A stretch of 64,000 nt of DNA from Tubiluchus corallicola (GCA_030141605.1 JAQGDQ010000095.1:434001-498000), one strand, 5' to 3'; positions 27,813 to 41,852 are shown, numbered from the stretch's first letter. Notes: generated from the letters alone by a model not told the origin. Translations and numbers: made by a program.

Positions 27813-30278
27813 CTAGACATTGGTGAAGGAAAGATAGAATGTTATGGAAGCAATTTTAAAGTAGAAATGTATTGTGTAAATGGCAGAATGGTATATGACA
27901 TATATATTTGTATACACACAAAACATTCGAAGTGCCATATTTTTAAACAAAAGGCACTACAAACTGAACTAGAATTTGTTTCATCAAATATATAAAAAAA
28001 TTGTGAGTAGTAATAAAAATAACAGTGTAAGATTAACCACAAGAAGAAAAATTTAGATGTAGTAATGCTTTTATTGTTCAATTTGACAAACATACGTTTA
28101 TAACAATAAGATAGATAGAAGCGAAGTCAGGATTTTTTTCTTAGTTTTTATCTGGCTTGTCCTGTTATTGGCCATATAAATGATATTACTGGTTAATTCT
28201 TTTTGTCTCTTAATACATGTAATTATTATCAGAAAGTCAAGGCAGCATCATTCCATCTCAACGTGACAATATAAAATGTAAGAAAATCCTAAATCTAAAA
28301 AAGTTTTTACTATTTCATTTAAATAAAATACTCATCCTTCCAGATTTCATTCAGTACCAATTTAAAGTACCCGTTTGAACAGTTGTTGCAAAGCAATCAG
28401 ACTTGGCTGTTGGCATGTTTCTTGATGGGCATGCATTTTATATGAGGGTAAACGACACACTTTGCTAGGGTTTCTGATTATAAAAACTGGCAAATAAAAC
28501 AAGTTATTTTGAAACTTTGGACAACTGAAGTGTAAAGAAAACTTATTTTTTTGTACCGTGTTGAAAATCATATTCACAAAACTTTTCAAAAAATTACCAA
28601 ATTTTATTTATGAAACTATACGAAGCAAGACCATTAATAACAAAAATTTGCAACATGTGTGCAACAATTCTGTAGGTGGATTTAAAATAAACACAAAAGG
28701 AAATTTTTCTTAACATGATGAATATCATTGTGTGCTCATGTAATGCTGTCACTAAGCAATCTATTTTTTTTAAATATAACTTATATTTAGAAATGTTTTT
28801 TCTAAAGCTTATACTAATTTGCTTTGTCTTTTAAAAATTATTGGTAATCAGCCAAGAGAATTATTGATTGGTTGATAAGAATGAAAAGTGTTGACAATAG
28901 TAGCTACTCATGTAACTATACACATGGTTCAAGTAACAATGGTAAATAATGGAGTAAAGTGAGTAAGCAGTTGAAAAATAGTGCAAGTTATCTGCAATTG
29001 TATGTTATTTGCAACTGTGTCTAATTATAAATTATGTCTACTAACCTCTACTTAATTCATTGTGTACTAACCTCTACTTAACTCACTTCTCATGAACAAG
29101 AACTAAGAGTAAAGCTTATAAAAAGCTTGATATTATTTATGTGAACGCTTCCTTACCTCTTTGGAGTTGCTCCATATATTGAAGTATAGCAATACAAACA
29201 TGAATGCAATAAATACGAGATCTAGAACAGATCCGTAACACTAACTAAATAAACGTATGCACAACATACACACAGATAAGCACACCCACGCACACGCATG
29301 CACACACGCAAACACAAGTCCACACATGTAGGCTTTAAGTGTGAAATTCCAAAATTAAGACGTCAAAAAATGCATTGGATTAGCAACATCCTACTTGGTC
29401 ACTCACCTTCCTGGTGACTAACAGTCACAACAATGTACAGTATTGCAAAATCTAAGTTACAACAATCGGTCACTCACGATTATAAGCTATAGCAATAGAA
29501 ACACTAACAATAAATATTATTTGCAGAAGACTTTTACCGATCACAATAGTAAATAAATATAATAAATAGATTTGAAGAAATATTTCAAATTTTTTTACAA
29601 GAAATGTGCGTTAAAGTTTATTTTATTTTTACCTACATTTCTGTTTTCAATGATTAACTTAAAAATGTTCTAATCTGGGTCAAACTATAATTTGATTACT
29701 GTTTTCATGACATTAAAAAGATATTGTCTCATGAAATTTTGTCTAGCCAGGTCCAGGTACGAAAGAAAATGGCATAGTTTGTTATTTTCCAAAAATTGCT
29801 TGGAAGACATGGATATACATGACAGCCAAAGGTTGCCATTTACAATATTAGGCCTACTTAGTACAATAAACTTTTAGAAAGTGTTTGACTGCTGCTACGA
29901 GTCACAGAACAGCAAAGATGAAAGCTGAAGCATACAAGATAACTAACACCACATAATAAGCAAGTAATATTATACTAATGAGACAAGAGAAAAGAATTTA
30001 CAATATGAACAAAGAAAGCAAAGTAACTGACTAGTACTGGAATGCAGGTCTTAATTATCCTACTCAAATGAGTTACATGAATTCGAAAATATACAACACA
30101 GTAGGATGTGAAATTTCATTACGACCAGCAACATATAGCAAGCGCACAAAAGCAGATATAAAGCATTTATAATAGTGATATACTCAATTATACATAAAAT
30201 GACAATACTATAGACCTCTATACTTAAACAAGGAAATGTTTTAGCCATTAAGATGTGGCATGGCAGCCTAAAGTATGA
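27813..30278. other. Distal AP1S intron/3' region, nothing else recognised
   Basis: AT-rich sequence between the candidate exon C and exon B. It should contain the 3'UTR of the exon-B isoform (minus-strand AATAAA at 29617-29622). A CA-rich stretch lies at about 29261-29328. Two strong-looking donor sequences on the minus strand (near 29155 and 29407) have no convincing exon attached. Confidence 0.4.
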
Positions 30279-30323
30279 TCAGCCTAAGCCATGATCTTCA
30301 AAGAATCCTTGTGGAGTTTCTTC
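30279..30323 (-). CDS. AP1S: AP-1 sigma alternative terminal exon B (EETPQGFFEDHGLG)
   Basis: The minus-strand acceptor TTTCTTTGTATAG is followed by 14 codons, EETPQGFFEDHGLG, and TGA, in phase 0. As I recall the family, this is essentially the C-terminal tail of insect and nematode AP-1 sigma (...TPQGxFEDHGLG), and it is related in layout to the vertebrate ending (...PRSVLEEMGLA). Following the shared exons (ending [11 protein letters not shown]) it yields a 157-residue protein. It lies about 1.9 kb downstream of exon A, so the two tails must be mutually exclusive. Confidence 0.85.
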   Translation of the reverse strand, partial: EETPQGFFEDHGLG

Positions 30324-32246
30324 CTATACAAAGAAACACATGGTTTAATAGATGCATAAAATGACTTGCTCAATCTATTTCTACAGACTAACAAAAACGA
30401 GAAGATGAATCACAAACCCATCGCAAAAGAAAACTACCAATACTAACAGCAGAAAGAAGACTGCACTCATGCAAGCAAACAGAGCTACTTGTAAACAAAC
30501 ATTAAGTGACTCATTGCAATTAAAAATGTGACGTGTCCTTGGTGACTGTCAATGCACTGCTAAGGTCACTGCCGAAAAAGGAAAGATCCAATACAACAAT
30601 ACGAAAACACTCAACAACATTTGTGATCTCAACAGTATATGTACGCTCAACTTTGCTTTAGTTTAAATGTGCCTGTCAACAAACAGCTTTTATAAATAGT
30701 AAATTACCATCTAAAAATATATTTATCAGTTTGAAATTTTTAAAAAGCTAAAAGTTTCAACATGCCTAGGAAGATGCAAACAAAGTACAAAACAAGATAT
30801 ATAATTATTATGAGATTTCTCAAAATATTGTATTTGAATTGATACAGCTTCACAGAATAAATGTTTGTGGTACAGTACAACCCAATGCAGATTTTGAATT
30901 CAATTGTCTGTTAATAGTATAGAATCATGTCAGGATAGTTAAAGAAAACCTAAAAAGTGAAACAGTGAGTACATATGTTCAATTTAAATTTATGCAGCAT
31001 TGCATAACAACACCATTTATTAAAAATCTGAAATCTGTGACCTAATTTAAAGAATTTATCTGAATGACATGAAAAAATAAAATTTTGCCAGCAGAAAGTT
31101 TCAGTAAATTTTGAATATAGTACACTAACAATTACGATTTGCACAAGGCATTTTTCAAATTTTTCTGTTCAATGGATTACTAAATGATTAGATTTCAGTA
31201 AATATATTAAAACAAATAACACAAAAACCACTTTTGATAATAACAAACCATGAAAATTCAAATTATGAGTACCATCATGTTTAAAGCTACTTGAAAACAA
31301 ACAAAATATCTACATAATTACAAAGTCTTGTCTTTCATAAGCACCTTATAAAATGTCGCGAAATTTAATAAGTGTCACACATGCATTTTTACTAGACAGT
31401 GTTCACTTTCAGCAATTACAAGAAAAACGTATTTAGTATTCTCTAAGTTAGTAACTTATGACATTTTCACAAAATAAGAAACTAACAACAATAAGTCAAA
31501 GTGAAACGACAATGCACAATTACTAGGGCAAAAACAGCAATTCAATCCATGCTTACTTATCTAAATTTAACTTAAGTTTAACAAGATCTCTAGAATGAGA
31601 ACCAGGCGGTAAAAACAATAAGAAAGTAAAACAAAAGGTGTATGAAAGAGACTGCAGTCACGTCTTTGTATAAAGGAACGAGCAGCAAGTCTGTAAATTT
31701 TTCAGCTAGGACAGAAAAAGCTATAAAAAGTTTTAAAATAATTGACTGGACTTTCCACATATTTTTCGTTTAATTATACTTGCATTAAAATTACTACAAC
31801 AATGACTATATATGACAAATATAGATCTAAGAGCATTTTAAAGACAACTTGTGGTCGACTTGTATTGTAGTGTATACAGTTAATCTTTTGAGTTCCAAAA
31901 CTTCCTCTAAAGTTAGAGCTTGATCGAAAAAGAAACTTTATAAAATGTCAAAGCATGACTATCATGTGTATTAGTTAGAATTTTGAAGATGCAAGTTGAT
32001 CAAATAGATAAGTGGCAAGTACAAACATTTCAATTGATTCTCTTGAAAAATAAAAAAAGCCTCTACTTTCAAAAATATTACAAATGAGAACTCATTTGAA
32101 CATGATGAATTATGTACATACTGCAGACAACTTAACAGCATGCTAATGAGATAAGAGCAGGATGCCTTAAATATGCAATTACAAAAATAAAAATGAGATG
32201 GGAAAATAGTTTTGTGCACAATGATATCCTCTTTGTGCAGCCAATG

Positions 32247-35200
32247 TTATGTAAGTCCATACTCTTTCAGTGCATTTTCAATTGCCTCATCCTGAAGCAG
32301 AAACAAAGTGTCTCAACTGGTAGAAATCATTTTTAGTAATCAAGTACTTACAACTATGACAAATTGAGCATTGATTCAGTATTAAAATAAAATGAAGTCA
32401 CTTAGATTTGCAGATATCTTAATAGTGAAGTGCATTTACACTTACATTTATCAACATACAAGCAATTCTAGTGTGAAAGCATGCTGTCAAGTTTAGTTGG
32501 AAACACACAGACACAATCAAACAACAAATTATAATTACAATGCATCAGATATGAAGTCAAAATAAAAATGTTAGGCAGTATGTAATTAATACATATTATT
32601 AAGCTACCAAATACCAATATTTTTTGTCAATAACTAAATAGTAAAGCTACCCAAGTTATTGTAGAGCTAGTTAAAAAGCATGGGTAGACAAAAAATCTTG
32701 CAGAAAGCAGCCATGTTTGTATGTTATACTTTTGCAAATTAATAAAGCATTAAACTGGTTACTGTGTTATGTTCTGCAATACAAGAGCAACACTAAAATA
32801 AAGCGTTAATAAATCTACAGCTCAAAAGAAGCTGCGGCTGTGAAAAGTGAGTGAAATCTTGATGGCTGCTAGACCACGAAGGAAATAAGTGCATAGTCTT
32901 AGTATATAAATAGTTAATGAGGTTAAGTTAGTCCAGAAACATGCACTGTGACTAACGCTGTTTCCGCTTTGGCCAACAGAATTCTGAATACCTGGACTTA
33001 AAATTTTGGCTGCAAGATGGAAGGTACAGCACCAAATATTGTATCATGTTCTTCACCCGATTCCTATATTTCAAAAAATATTCTATGTACCATGTTTGCA
33101 CAACAGAAAGAATAAAAAACAGTTAAGCAAACACAATTGCAACTTCATAGTAAGCCAAGCATGCTTACTGCTTATAATTTCACTTTTTGCAGAATTACGC
33201 TTTACGCTAACTTAAGTAAGTTACTGCCAAAACATAACTGGCAACTTCTTAGCAATTAGTAAAGAACTATTATAAAAATACTATTCAAATGGATGAATTT
33301 GTAAACCACTATATTTGTATAAAAGAGCTCATACAAAAGTCATATAATTGTATACAAAGGTAATAGCATATTCATTTCATAAACTACACAACCCATATGT
33401 TGATAAAAGCAAGGCTCATCAGAATTCTCTTTTATCCACAACACTTATAAATAAACAAGAAAATTCAACTGTATCTAAAATAATAAACATTGTATATGTT
33501 TGACATTGCATCTAGTCTACAATACTAAGTCTAATAAATATCTGTCAAGTATAATTTACTTGATATAGTGACTTGTATAAGAAATTCAAACTGTAATTTG
33601 TAGTTCTACATTGTTAACAACTCTACACTGCCAATCATTCAAACCACTCAGCTTTTCATTATTTATGTCTGTTGCTTGTCAAACTATTAGTGACTTGTTA
33701 TAGTTTTGACCATTTAATACTCCCATGCATCTGAGTATGCTTTAGTAAAGGAGTTTGCATGTATGGGTCTCACAGTGTCAATATTTTAACAGTTTAACTA
33801 ACAAATTTTCTTATGAAGCAGATCCATCAAATTAAACAAAGTCAGATGCACTGGTCATACATTTTCTGATAACCCAACAGATGGGTACACAAGCATTGAA
33901 TTGAATTGCCAATTTGCCATGTCACATTTCTTTGAAAGCTCATGTCCAAGTGTGACTGTAGATCCAGGTATCCAGTGCTCTCTGAATTCGTATTTAGTGC
34001 ATTACATACTAGTGAATAACTAGTAAGCATTATAATCTACACATACATACATCAGTGTAATTCTTTAAAGGAAAAGCCAAAACCAAAGCTCTAGGGAAGT
34101 TGAGCTTATTTTAATATTGGAGAAAAACGCTAGAAGGTTTTAGCAATAAAATTGTGACAACCATCTCTTGTAATTAGCAAAATCAATTTAAAGTCACGAT
34201 TGTTCGTTTCATACATGGGCGTGCTCATTTTAAATAAAAAATTACATCATCCGGTTACCATGCAATACAAACACCTATCTCACCAGGCATGAGCAAACTT
34301 TTTACAGCTGCAGTTACCATTATCAACTTATAAACAATCCAAAACGGTAAACGAGGGATTATTAATACTCTCTTTTTTTTGCTTTTTGATTAATCTCGTT
34401 TCCCACTATGCCATGAAAAACAGTTGCCGATGACAGAATAATAATTTTAAAAAGCTAGAAATGAACTCCATAAGCTAAAACTCTGCCCGGCACTTACTAT
34501 ATGCTTGCAGAATTGTGCACTTATCGGAGAACCAACTTGAGGTATAATCCTAAGGATTATAGCTATGTAAACAATTTAAAGTAGTTGCTAATTGACCTGG
34601 TGCATAATTTTTTACATAAACACAGTTAAACACAAAGCTTTAAACAGCTAGAATAGGCTTCATTAGTGGAACTTCTGAGTAGACTGCAGAAGTTTTGCTG
34701 TCCACCAGTTCTTTCAAATATGTCTGCAGCGAAGTTCATTTGGCTGGAGATACGAATGATTTAAATTTCTTTTGCATTTTGAAGTAACATGTTTTATACG
34801 GACATATTGCATGGTAATTTCAATATTTTTCACTGTATATCAAAATTCAATAAATGTTGCTCGAGATGGCAGGATTTTCCTTTACTCATAATTATTGACA
34901 TATTTTATTACATATCAGCTGTCTTGTGTTTTTACAGTACTTATTGCCTAATGGTGCAAAATATGTACAAAATGTTAACAATAATAGATATTAGTACAGC
35001 AAATTCACATTTTAAACCCCACAAACTTTCCACGAGAAGACAAAAAATAGAACACAAAATCTCAATAAACTTCAAATAGTTAAAGTGGGAAAAATCTTAA
35101 ATCATAACGGCAGACAAATTCATTATTCCGGAACTCTGTAAGCTACTATGCTTAATTATTAAGAATAAAGATTTAGATACAACATCCAAGTATTAGGCAG

Positions 35201-38200
35201 TGACTTTAGTAATTGATAGACAACATTGTGGAGTAAGATGCCAGAATCATTGTCAATGGACGTCAAACGTACAGTGGTTTTGTGAAAAACTGTGCAATAC
35301 AGCAACAGAAAAGAAATGACAGTGATGATGAACATAACAAGGAAAACCAACTGAAAATCCATGTGCAAAGAAGCCAGGAAAAAACTACACATAAAGAATG
35401 CTAGAGTGAGTCACATCAAAGTGTGAAGCCACAAACGTAAAAGATGTGAAAAGCTATTCCACTACTGTTATAAGATTCGAGAACTACCTGAAAGTTCTAA
35501 AGTACCTTGTCAAAACACAACCCATGCTAATGTCCTTTTATGTTGGTTTTTTCAGTTCATTTTTGTTCCGGTTATTTTTTGTAATAATATTCTAATAATA
35601 ATGAGTCTAGCTAATTACTAATATCAGTCTAGTAGGAACTTAAGATTACTAAACTGATGTCTGAAATACAAGGTTTCTAGTATATGCATATGCATCATCA
35701 AAAGTTTCTGTCATCCTGTGATTTGTATGAATTTCATGTTCATGTTCAAATATACTCTCTATCTACCACTTAATTCAAAATTTGGCAACTATTTTCAGAT
35801 CATTAAAAAAGTAAAGAAAGAAGCACAGGCAGCAAAGGCTATTCGAGCAGCGATATATCTTTACTCTAATATCTGGCAAATGTGAAACTGTAATGCTAAA
35901 AATGTAAGAGTATTACAAAATTATTAAGAGTTACTAATTAGTAAGAACTGTAAACATCACTATCACAAGAAGCTAAATTGTCAATAAGGGTGCCAATGGA
36001 AAAACAAAAACGTAAATTTCACATAGACCATCACATCCATTCACTACATGCCAGGCAAGCATTCACTCCTATGCAAAATTTAAATCAGATAATCCCAAGC
36101 AAGAGTGCATATAATCAATATAAAGGTAAGATCAACATATTTATGAGTTGTATACCTAATCGTCTAATTAACGTGCAATTAAGTTAGAATCAATGAATAA
36201 CTAACAAATTTAGGATACTATTTAAGTAGTAAGAAGCATAAAAATTATGCACAAGTAAATTCTTAGCATAGCCCGAACTTAGTATACATGCACCAACCTA
36301 TTTCATCTGCTTGTCACCACAAGTTTAATTCAAATAAATGCACTATAGCATGTATTTGCCTATTATAGATGAATTATCAGTACCAAATATAGAAACATTA
36401 AGAATTGTAAATGTTTTTGCATTAAGGATAATCTGTTACCATTTTCTACAAGATTCAGAATCACTGCACAATGTATTTGTGACCTTTGCCTTCAAATACG
36501 TCAGATATTTGTAGTGCAACATTACTAGTTTTCAAAAGAATTTATATCTTTCTCACATGCTGCTCACATTAAAATTCTAGTGTGCCCAAAGAAATAGGAA
36601 CCATTCAAAGTGTCATGGCGTGGCACCCCCAAAACAACCTCAAATCCATTGCATGTTCCTAAGCTGGTAACGTTTTTTATGAATATTGAGATTTAAGCAT
36701 GTACCAAGTACCCACCTCTTGTAAAAGATCTTGTGCAGCTATTGCCTTGAGCACGTTCTTTTTGCTTGTTTCTTGCATCTCTCCAGCCAACAATAGCTCG
36801 TCAAGCATAAAGTAAGCTTTTTCAAAATTAAAAATAATATCCAGCTCGCACACCTACATTTGAAATTGGAATATGGTAACATGAAAGAATTAATAAACTG
36901 AAAAGGAAACAATTTGAAAAATTATTTTTGAGATTAACAAAATGACTGCAAGGACAAATGAAATTCAACATGAAGCTTCTGATGTTTATGTTGTTCACTA
37001 ATTCATTAATAATAAAAAAACTGGAAACACTTTACATAAATTACATATAGCTAAAAATTAACTGTATTCAAACTTGGTCAGAAACAACCTATTAAAAACG
37101 TCTCTTTTTCGTATGACAAAACAGTCCATTATCGACAATATAAGAGTAGACATCTTACTCATATAGAAATATACGTACACAAATGGTACAAAATAAAGCA
37201 GTGAACAAATACAATATGCATATTATGTACACTACATGAACAATAATAAATAAGTAGTTTATACTCACGCTTCCGAAGTACTTGTCTAACAGTTCAACAT
37301 AACGATGAATGATCTCTAATGTGACAAGTTCATTGTCAGAGTCTTCAATTGCACAACAAAAATATAAGCTAGCATACCTACAACAATAAGTCGTAAATTG
37401 TATTACACCACCAGAAACTTTTGCCATTTTTAAAACAGATTGTTGTAGGCATAAATGTCGCAGCGCAGACTTCTAAACTATACACAGCATTAGAAAATTT
37501 ATAATTCTGGCTAGTATACCACGTAATTAAATTTTGCTATGCAATTTTTACTGAAACACAATAAAAAATTAACTATGAAATTAGACAAAAATACAAAAGT
37601 TATTAAAGGGATACAAAACTGTAACGCAACATAAGTTCAGAACATTTGCTGTGTCATATAAAAGCAATTTCATCAAAAATTTTCAAACGATGTGCTTCAG
37701 GAACTCCTAAAGACAAATTTTTACATTCAGAAATTTCAGCTTTTACCCTTTGATCGGCTTTCGTAAGTGCTAAAGTGCTACGCCGTTATTAGCACACGTG
37801 CATAGGCTATGATGTCTTTTCATGCTTTCATATTTGGCCAGCTATACACAGAGAAGTGAGACAGTACTTATAGGGAATATAAGGAATAAGGGCATAGAGA
37901 GTCAAGACAAGAGCTAGGGTGTAAAAACGTCACGCACGACGACCTCTGACGTGTCTTATGCTACCCTTCAATGAGACTGCCACAACCTGTGTGACGAGTT
38001 GCCAGATCCCTTCAAAAAAGAATTGGGGTGTCTTAAGGACTTCGACCTGGAAGTGAAGTTCAAATCTGACGTGAAGCCGGTTTTTCACAAGGCATGACTG
38101 GTTCCCTTCGCTCTTCGTGATGACCTGGCCAAAGGTTACGAAGAAGGCATCGCCAAAGGTGTCTGGAAGCCAGTCCAGTACAACGAATACGGACAATCTT

Positions 38201-38491
38201 TATTAAATAATGAACAGTTTCTTATTAGGTTTGCCAAGTAAACCATCACTGCCACGCAGAAAATGCTTTTATAAATGACTCCAAATAAAAGAACGTATAA
38301 CTTTCTCACCTTTTATAAACAATTTTTAGATCTCTCCATTCTAAAAAGCTACACATTTTTGGCTTTCGTGAAAGTATCAACGTTGTCAATTCTCGGACAA
38401 TTTTCTTCTTATCTTTGTCTTGCTTTGCAACGTACCACTTCTGTAGGCGCAACTTGCCTTGGCGGCTAAATAGGAGCATGAACTGCATCAT
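32247..38491 (-). CDS. AP1S: AP-1 complex subunit sigma, isoform with terminal exon A
   Basis: This is the small sigma subunit of the AP-1 clathrin adaptor, which sorts cargo with acidic dileucine signals at the trans-Golgi and endosomes. Four minus-strand exons join in frame: 38491-38310, 37377-37269, 36853-36716 and 32291-32247. The product has 157 residues, the normal size. Nearly every segment is diagnostic: [72 protein letters not shown] and [19 protein letters not shown]. The start may be either of two adjacent ATGs (38491 or 38488), and MM-x-F fits the family. An acceptor-like TTATTTCACAG just upstream (near 38510) implies a non-coding first exon. The last exon encodes [14 protein letters not shown]; three other candidate ends lie further downstream. 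The 4.4-kb last intron (36715-32292) shows no other coding signal. Confidence 0.95.
37981..38196 (+). mobile_element. Ty3/gypsy pol fragment in AP1S intron
   Basis: In the plus direction the frame reads [20 protein letters not shown], then KPVFHKA, a stop, [20 protein letters not shown] and [12 protein letters not shown]. This is the protease/reverse-transcriptase junction typical of Ty3/gypsy elements. It is only about 215 bp, with one in-frame stop. The piece lies inside the first coding intron of AP1S, opposite in orientation. Confidence 0.8.
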
Positions 38492-38510
38492 TTTGTTCAA
38501 CGCTCAGCCT

Positions 38511-38653
38511 GTGAAATAATCAGCCAAAAAACGGGTTTAGTCTTTCAATTATGACTGTGATTGCCAGAATTTTTATAAACCATTACAGTTCATTTTACCA
38601 ATAATATTACCCCTTGCGGGTAATGAGTTAGAGAAATGAGACACTGAAAAATG
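38511..38653. other. AP1S 5' flank
   Basis: Sequence upstream of the AP1S coding exon, with a probable 5'UTR intron. No further motif is recognised before the tRNA-like element. Confidence 0.35.
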
Positions 38654-38725
38654 TGGGCCAGTCAAGATTTGAATCCGAGGCCTGGTATTAGTACTCCCAC
38701 GCTCTACCGCCTAAGTTACCAGCCA
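38654..38725 (-). repeat. tRNA-derived element or tRNA pseudogene
   Basis: On the minus strand a 72-nt cloverleaf-like sequence starts TGGCTGGTAACTTAGGCGG and ends GACTGGCCCA. An A-box-like (TAACTTAGGCGGTAGAGC) and a B-box-like (GGATTCAAATC) motif are present. The acceptor arm pairs at six of seven positions (two wobbles) and the anticodon stem has one mismatch. The loop GTACTAA would give anticodon ACU, reading serine AGU, which is unusual. The T stem has an A-C mismatch at its closing pair. A tRNA pseudogene or the head of a tRNA-derived SINE is more likely than a working tRNA. Confidence 0.5.
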
Positions 38726-38940
38726 AGCATGACAGAGCAGGTCTAAGATTTCCTCCTTTTGCTCACAATCCAACATATACTCTGACAGTATGGTGATACT
38801 TTTGGTATCAATACTTTCCCAAATTAGCTGGCAACTAACAATATCATTAATTAATTATGACTGTGATTGCCAATTTGTTTTGAAAGTGTTTAACAAAATT
38901 TCATATCGTATAATTTGTACATAGAAGTGAGTCAAAACTG

Positions 38941-41819
38941 TCAAATTAAAATGTAAAGGGTGGACTTAGTGAATATCAGAAATAGCAGCAAAGGGGCTGC
39001 ATTAGCAATTGGTAGCGGCAGTTTGAACTTGTGGCCGAATAAAGTAAACCAGAGAAATGACACGAGTGAACATTTTGAGCAAATTGAGAATGAAAGCCGA
39101 ATGGGAAAAATAGCAAGTGTACAGAATGCACATGACAAAGCTAATCAGTTTTGCGTGGGAAATAGTGATATATGCCCTAAGTGTAGTGTGAAATGCATAG
39201 GGTATGGATCAATCCAATGCTTTAATTGTAAAGCTTGGTTTAATTTTGTATGTACTGAACTTCCGACATATTACTTGTTGAAGCTAGCTAATTCAACAAG
39301 AAAACACTCATGTGAAAAATGTGCAGTACCACAACTGAAGAGGAAAGTAGTGATGCAATTTAGAAAAATTAAAGAAAGTTTTAAACCCAGACAATTCAAG
39401 AATATGGAAGAAAGGCTGAGTTATGATGAGAAGCCCAATAAGAAATTGCAGAACCGATTGCAGGAAATTAAAAGTTTGAGAGATGAACTAGAAAACAGGC
39501 GTAAAATGAAGAATGAGCTAAGTAATGAAATAAGCTCAATGAATAGAGAGCTACATATCAGAGAAGAAGAAGTTGTTTGGTATAAACAAGAGATTGAAAG
39601 ACAAACTGAAGAGCGTAAGTTATGTGAGATGAAAGAGACAAAACTTGTAAAAGATGTGGAAAAGCGACAGGTAGAAATGAAAATTTTAAAAGATGAAATG
39701 ACCCAGAAAATGAAAAGGTAATTGCTGAGTTAAACAAATTAAGAGCGAGCCTGGACAAAGAAATTAAAAAGCTGAAGGAAGAGATGGTAATATACAAGAT
39801 ACAGTTGGAAAATAATATGAGTGATACTACTGATGCACAGTTAACAATAAAAAATCTGAATAGGCAGATTGAAGATATAGATTTGGAGGTGCAGACTGGA
39901 GTAAAGAGGCATGATAAAAAATGAATTCCAGAAACTGGAATGCCAGGAATGGTAAAAACTGGAATACAAAAGAAAGAAATAAAAACAAAATTTGTACCTT
40001 TTTGAAAATAGATGCAGGTTTCGACATTTCTTTGTTAGAGATGAAACTAATGGTAAGGCAAATTTGTGCTGGAATTTTAAATGTGGTGATGACTATCATT
40101 ACGGACAAAAATGCAAATACAGACACTATTTTACCAGAAGACGAAAAGAGAGTGTATTTCGGAACTAGTGATAGTTCAAGTGATTAGGAAACGAGTGATA
40201 AAGACACAAAAAAGCTGACAAAATAGCTGAGCCACTTTTTTGGCAAAAGAAATAAGTGCCATGAAAGAAAAGAAGTAAATACCAAAAAATTCAACACAAA
40301 GAAAAAAGTTAAAAGATCTGGAAAAAATTTAAATAAGTTTAAAAGCCTTACAGTGCTGTATAGTAACTGTAGGGGATTGAACTCAAAATTAGGATCTGTT
40401 AAAAGTGCAATTCAAGATGTTAATTCTACAGTTGTGACAATTGTTCAAACTCATTTAGGAAGATGGAATTGAGTTTTTGAAGGTTATAAAATTCATCAGC
40501 TGAATTGGTGTACTGGAGGTGGTGTACTTTTTGCAATTAAAGAAGATATGAAAAAATTGAGCGTAGCAGCGACAGAGGAGCAAGATTCGGGAGAAATCCT
40601 TTGGTACTAATAAGTGATGCGAAAATAAATATAAGAATGGAGGCGGTGTATGCTCCACAAGAACACAGAACGGATCGAAAAGTTATTAGGAATATGTATG
40701 CTGATATTGAAAAATAGGTTGACCTTGCTAAGGCAAAATATCAAAAAGTGCTGTTGGTTGGTGATTTCAATGCCAAAATGGGAAGTGTTATTCAAGGAAA
40801 TAGTGCTGAAATAATGTAGCTTGGTGAAGAACTTTTGAAGTTGCTTAAAAGAAAAAAATTTATCACTTACAAATAAATAACAATGTGGTTATGGTTTATG
40901 GAATAGGGAACAGAAAGGTAAAAAATCAGTTAGATTTTGTAATAATGGATGAAAATGACACTGATGCTGTCAAAAAGATGCTCATAGATGAGCAAAAATT
41001 ATTAGGTAAAATACAGAGTTGATACAAATGCTATAAATATAATTGTTTACACTGATATAATAAGTTTATCTTGGAAGTGAACTGGATGGAAATTTACAAA
41101 AGTGAAAATAAAGAAAAGACAAACAGTACTGATAAGATTTTCAATGAAAGTCAAATGGGATTGTTCAAAAATAAGACAGATAAATCCGATCTTGGGAAAG
41201 TGTGGGAGAACGATCAACCTTTAAGTAATCTATATAAAGAATGTAAAAGTAACTTATATTGCAAATCAGTGTTTTGAAAATAAAAAGACAAAAGGAAAGA
41301 AACTTCAAACTGGTACAGTTGAAAGGAAACTGAATAAAGAGAAAAAATAAATTCTTAAAAAAACAGAAGATGTGCTAAATGATGATGAGGCTGTAAGGAG
41401 ATATACAGTACAATTGAAGCTAGTAGATGAGATGATTGTTAAACAGCATCTACTAGCAAAAGAGTACAAAAATAAAAAATACTTTGAAAACAGTTACTAC
41501 TAAAGGAAAATTTGATGCACAAGCTTTTTGGAAGTATAATAAATAAATGGACAAACCTAAAGGGCAACTTACGAAATACTGTCACGAAAGACCAAAATGG
41601 TATTATGTGAAGATGCAGAAGCAATAAGGCTAATTTTTGAACAATACTACTATGATGTGTTGAATCAATCTGAGTCTCAAAATGAAAAGGAAGAATCACA
41701 TCGATAAAAAATATGTAAAACGTGTTATAGTGTTGAACACTTTGGTTTGGTGTTCGTTTAGGCGGTGCACCTTAACTACTCTTTTATTTATGGTAATAAC
41801 AGAAGGTATACATATATAC

Positions 41820-41852
<33 letters not shown>

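Noticed and set aside
30360-30400. A further minus-strand acceptor (CTTCTCGTTTTTGTTAG) followed by five codons and a stop, which could be another AP1S tail
   Set aside because: Only SVEID is encoded. Such short frames after a chance acceptor are common, and there is no family match.
32980-33030. Minus-strand acceptor CCTTCCATCTTGCAG followed by PKF and a stop in phase 0
   Set aside because: Three codons are too few to support an exon without transcript data.
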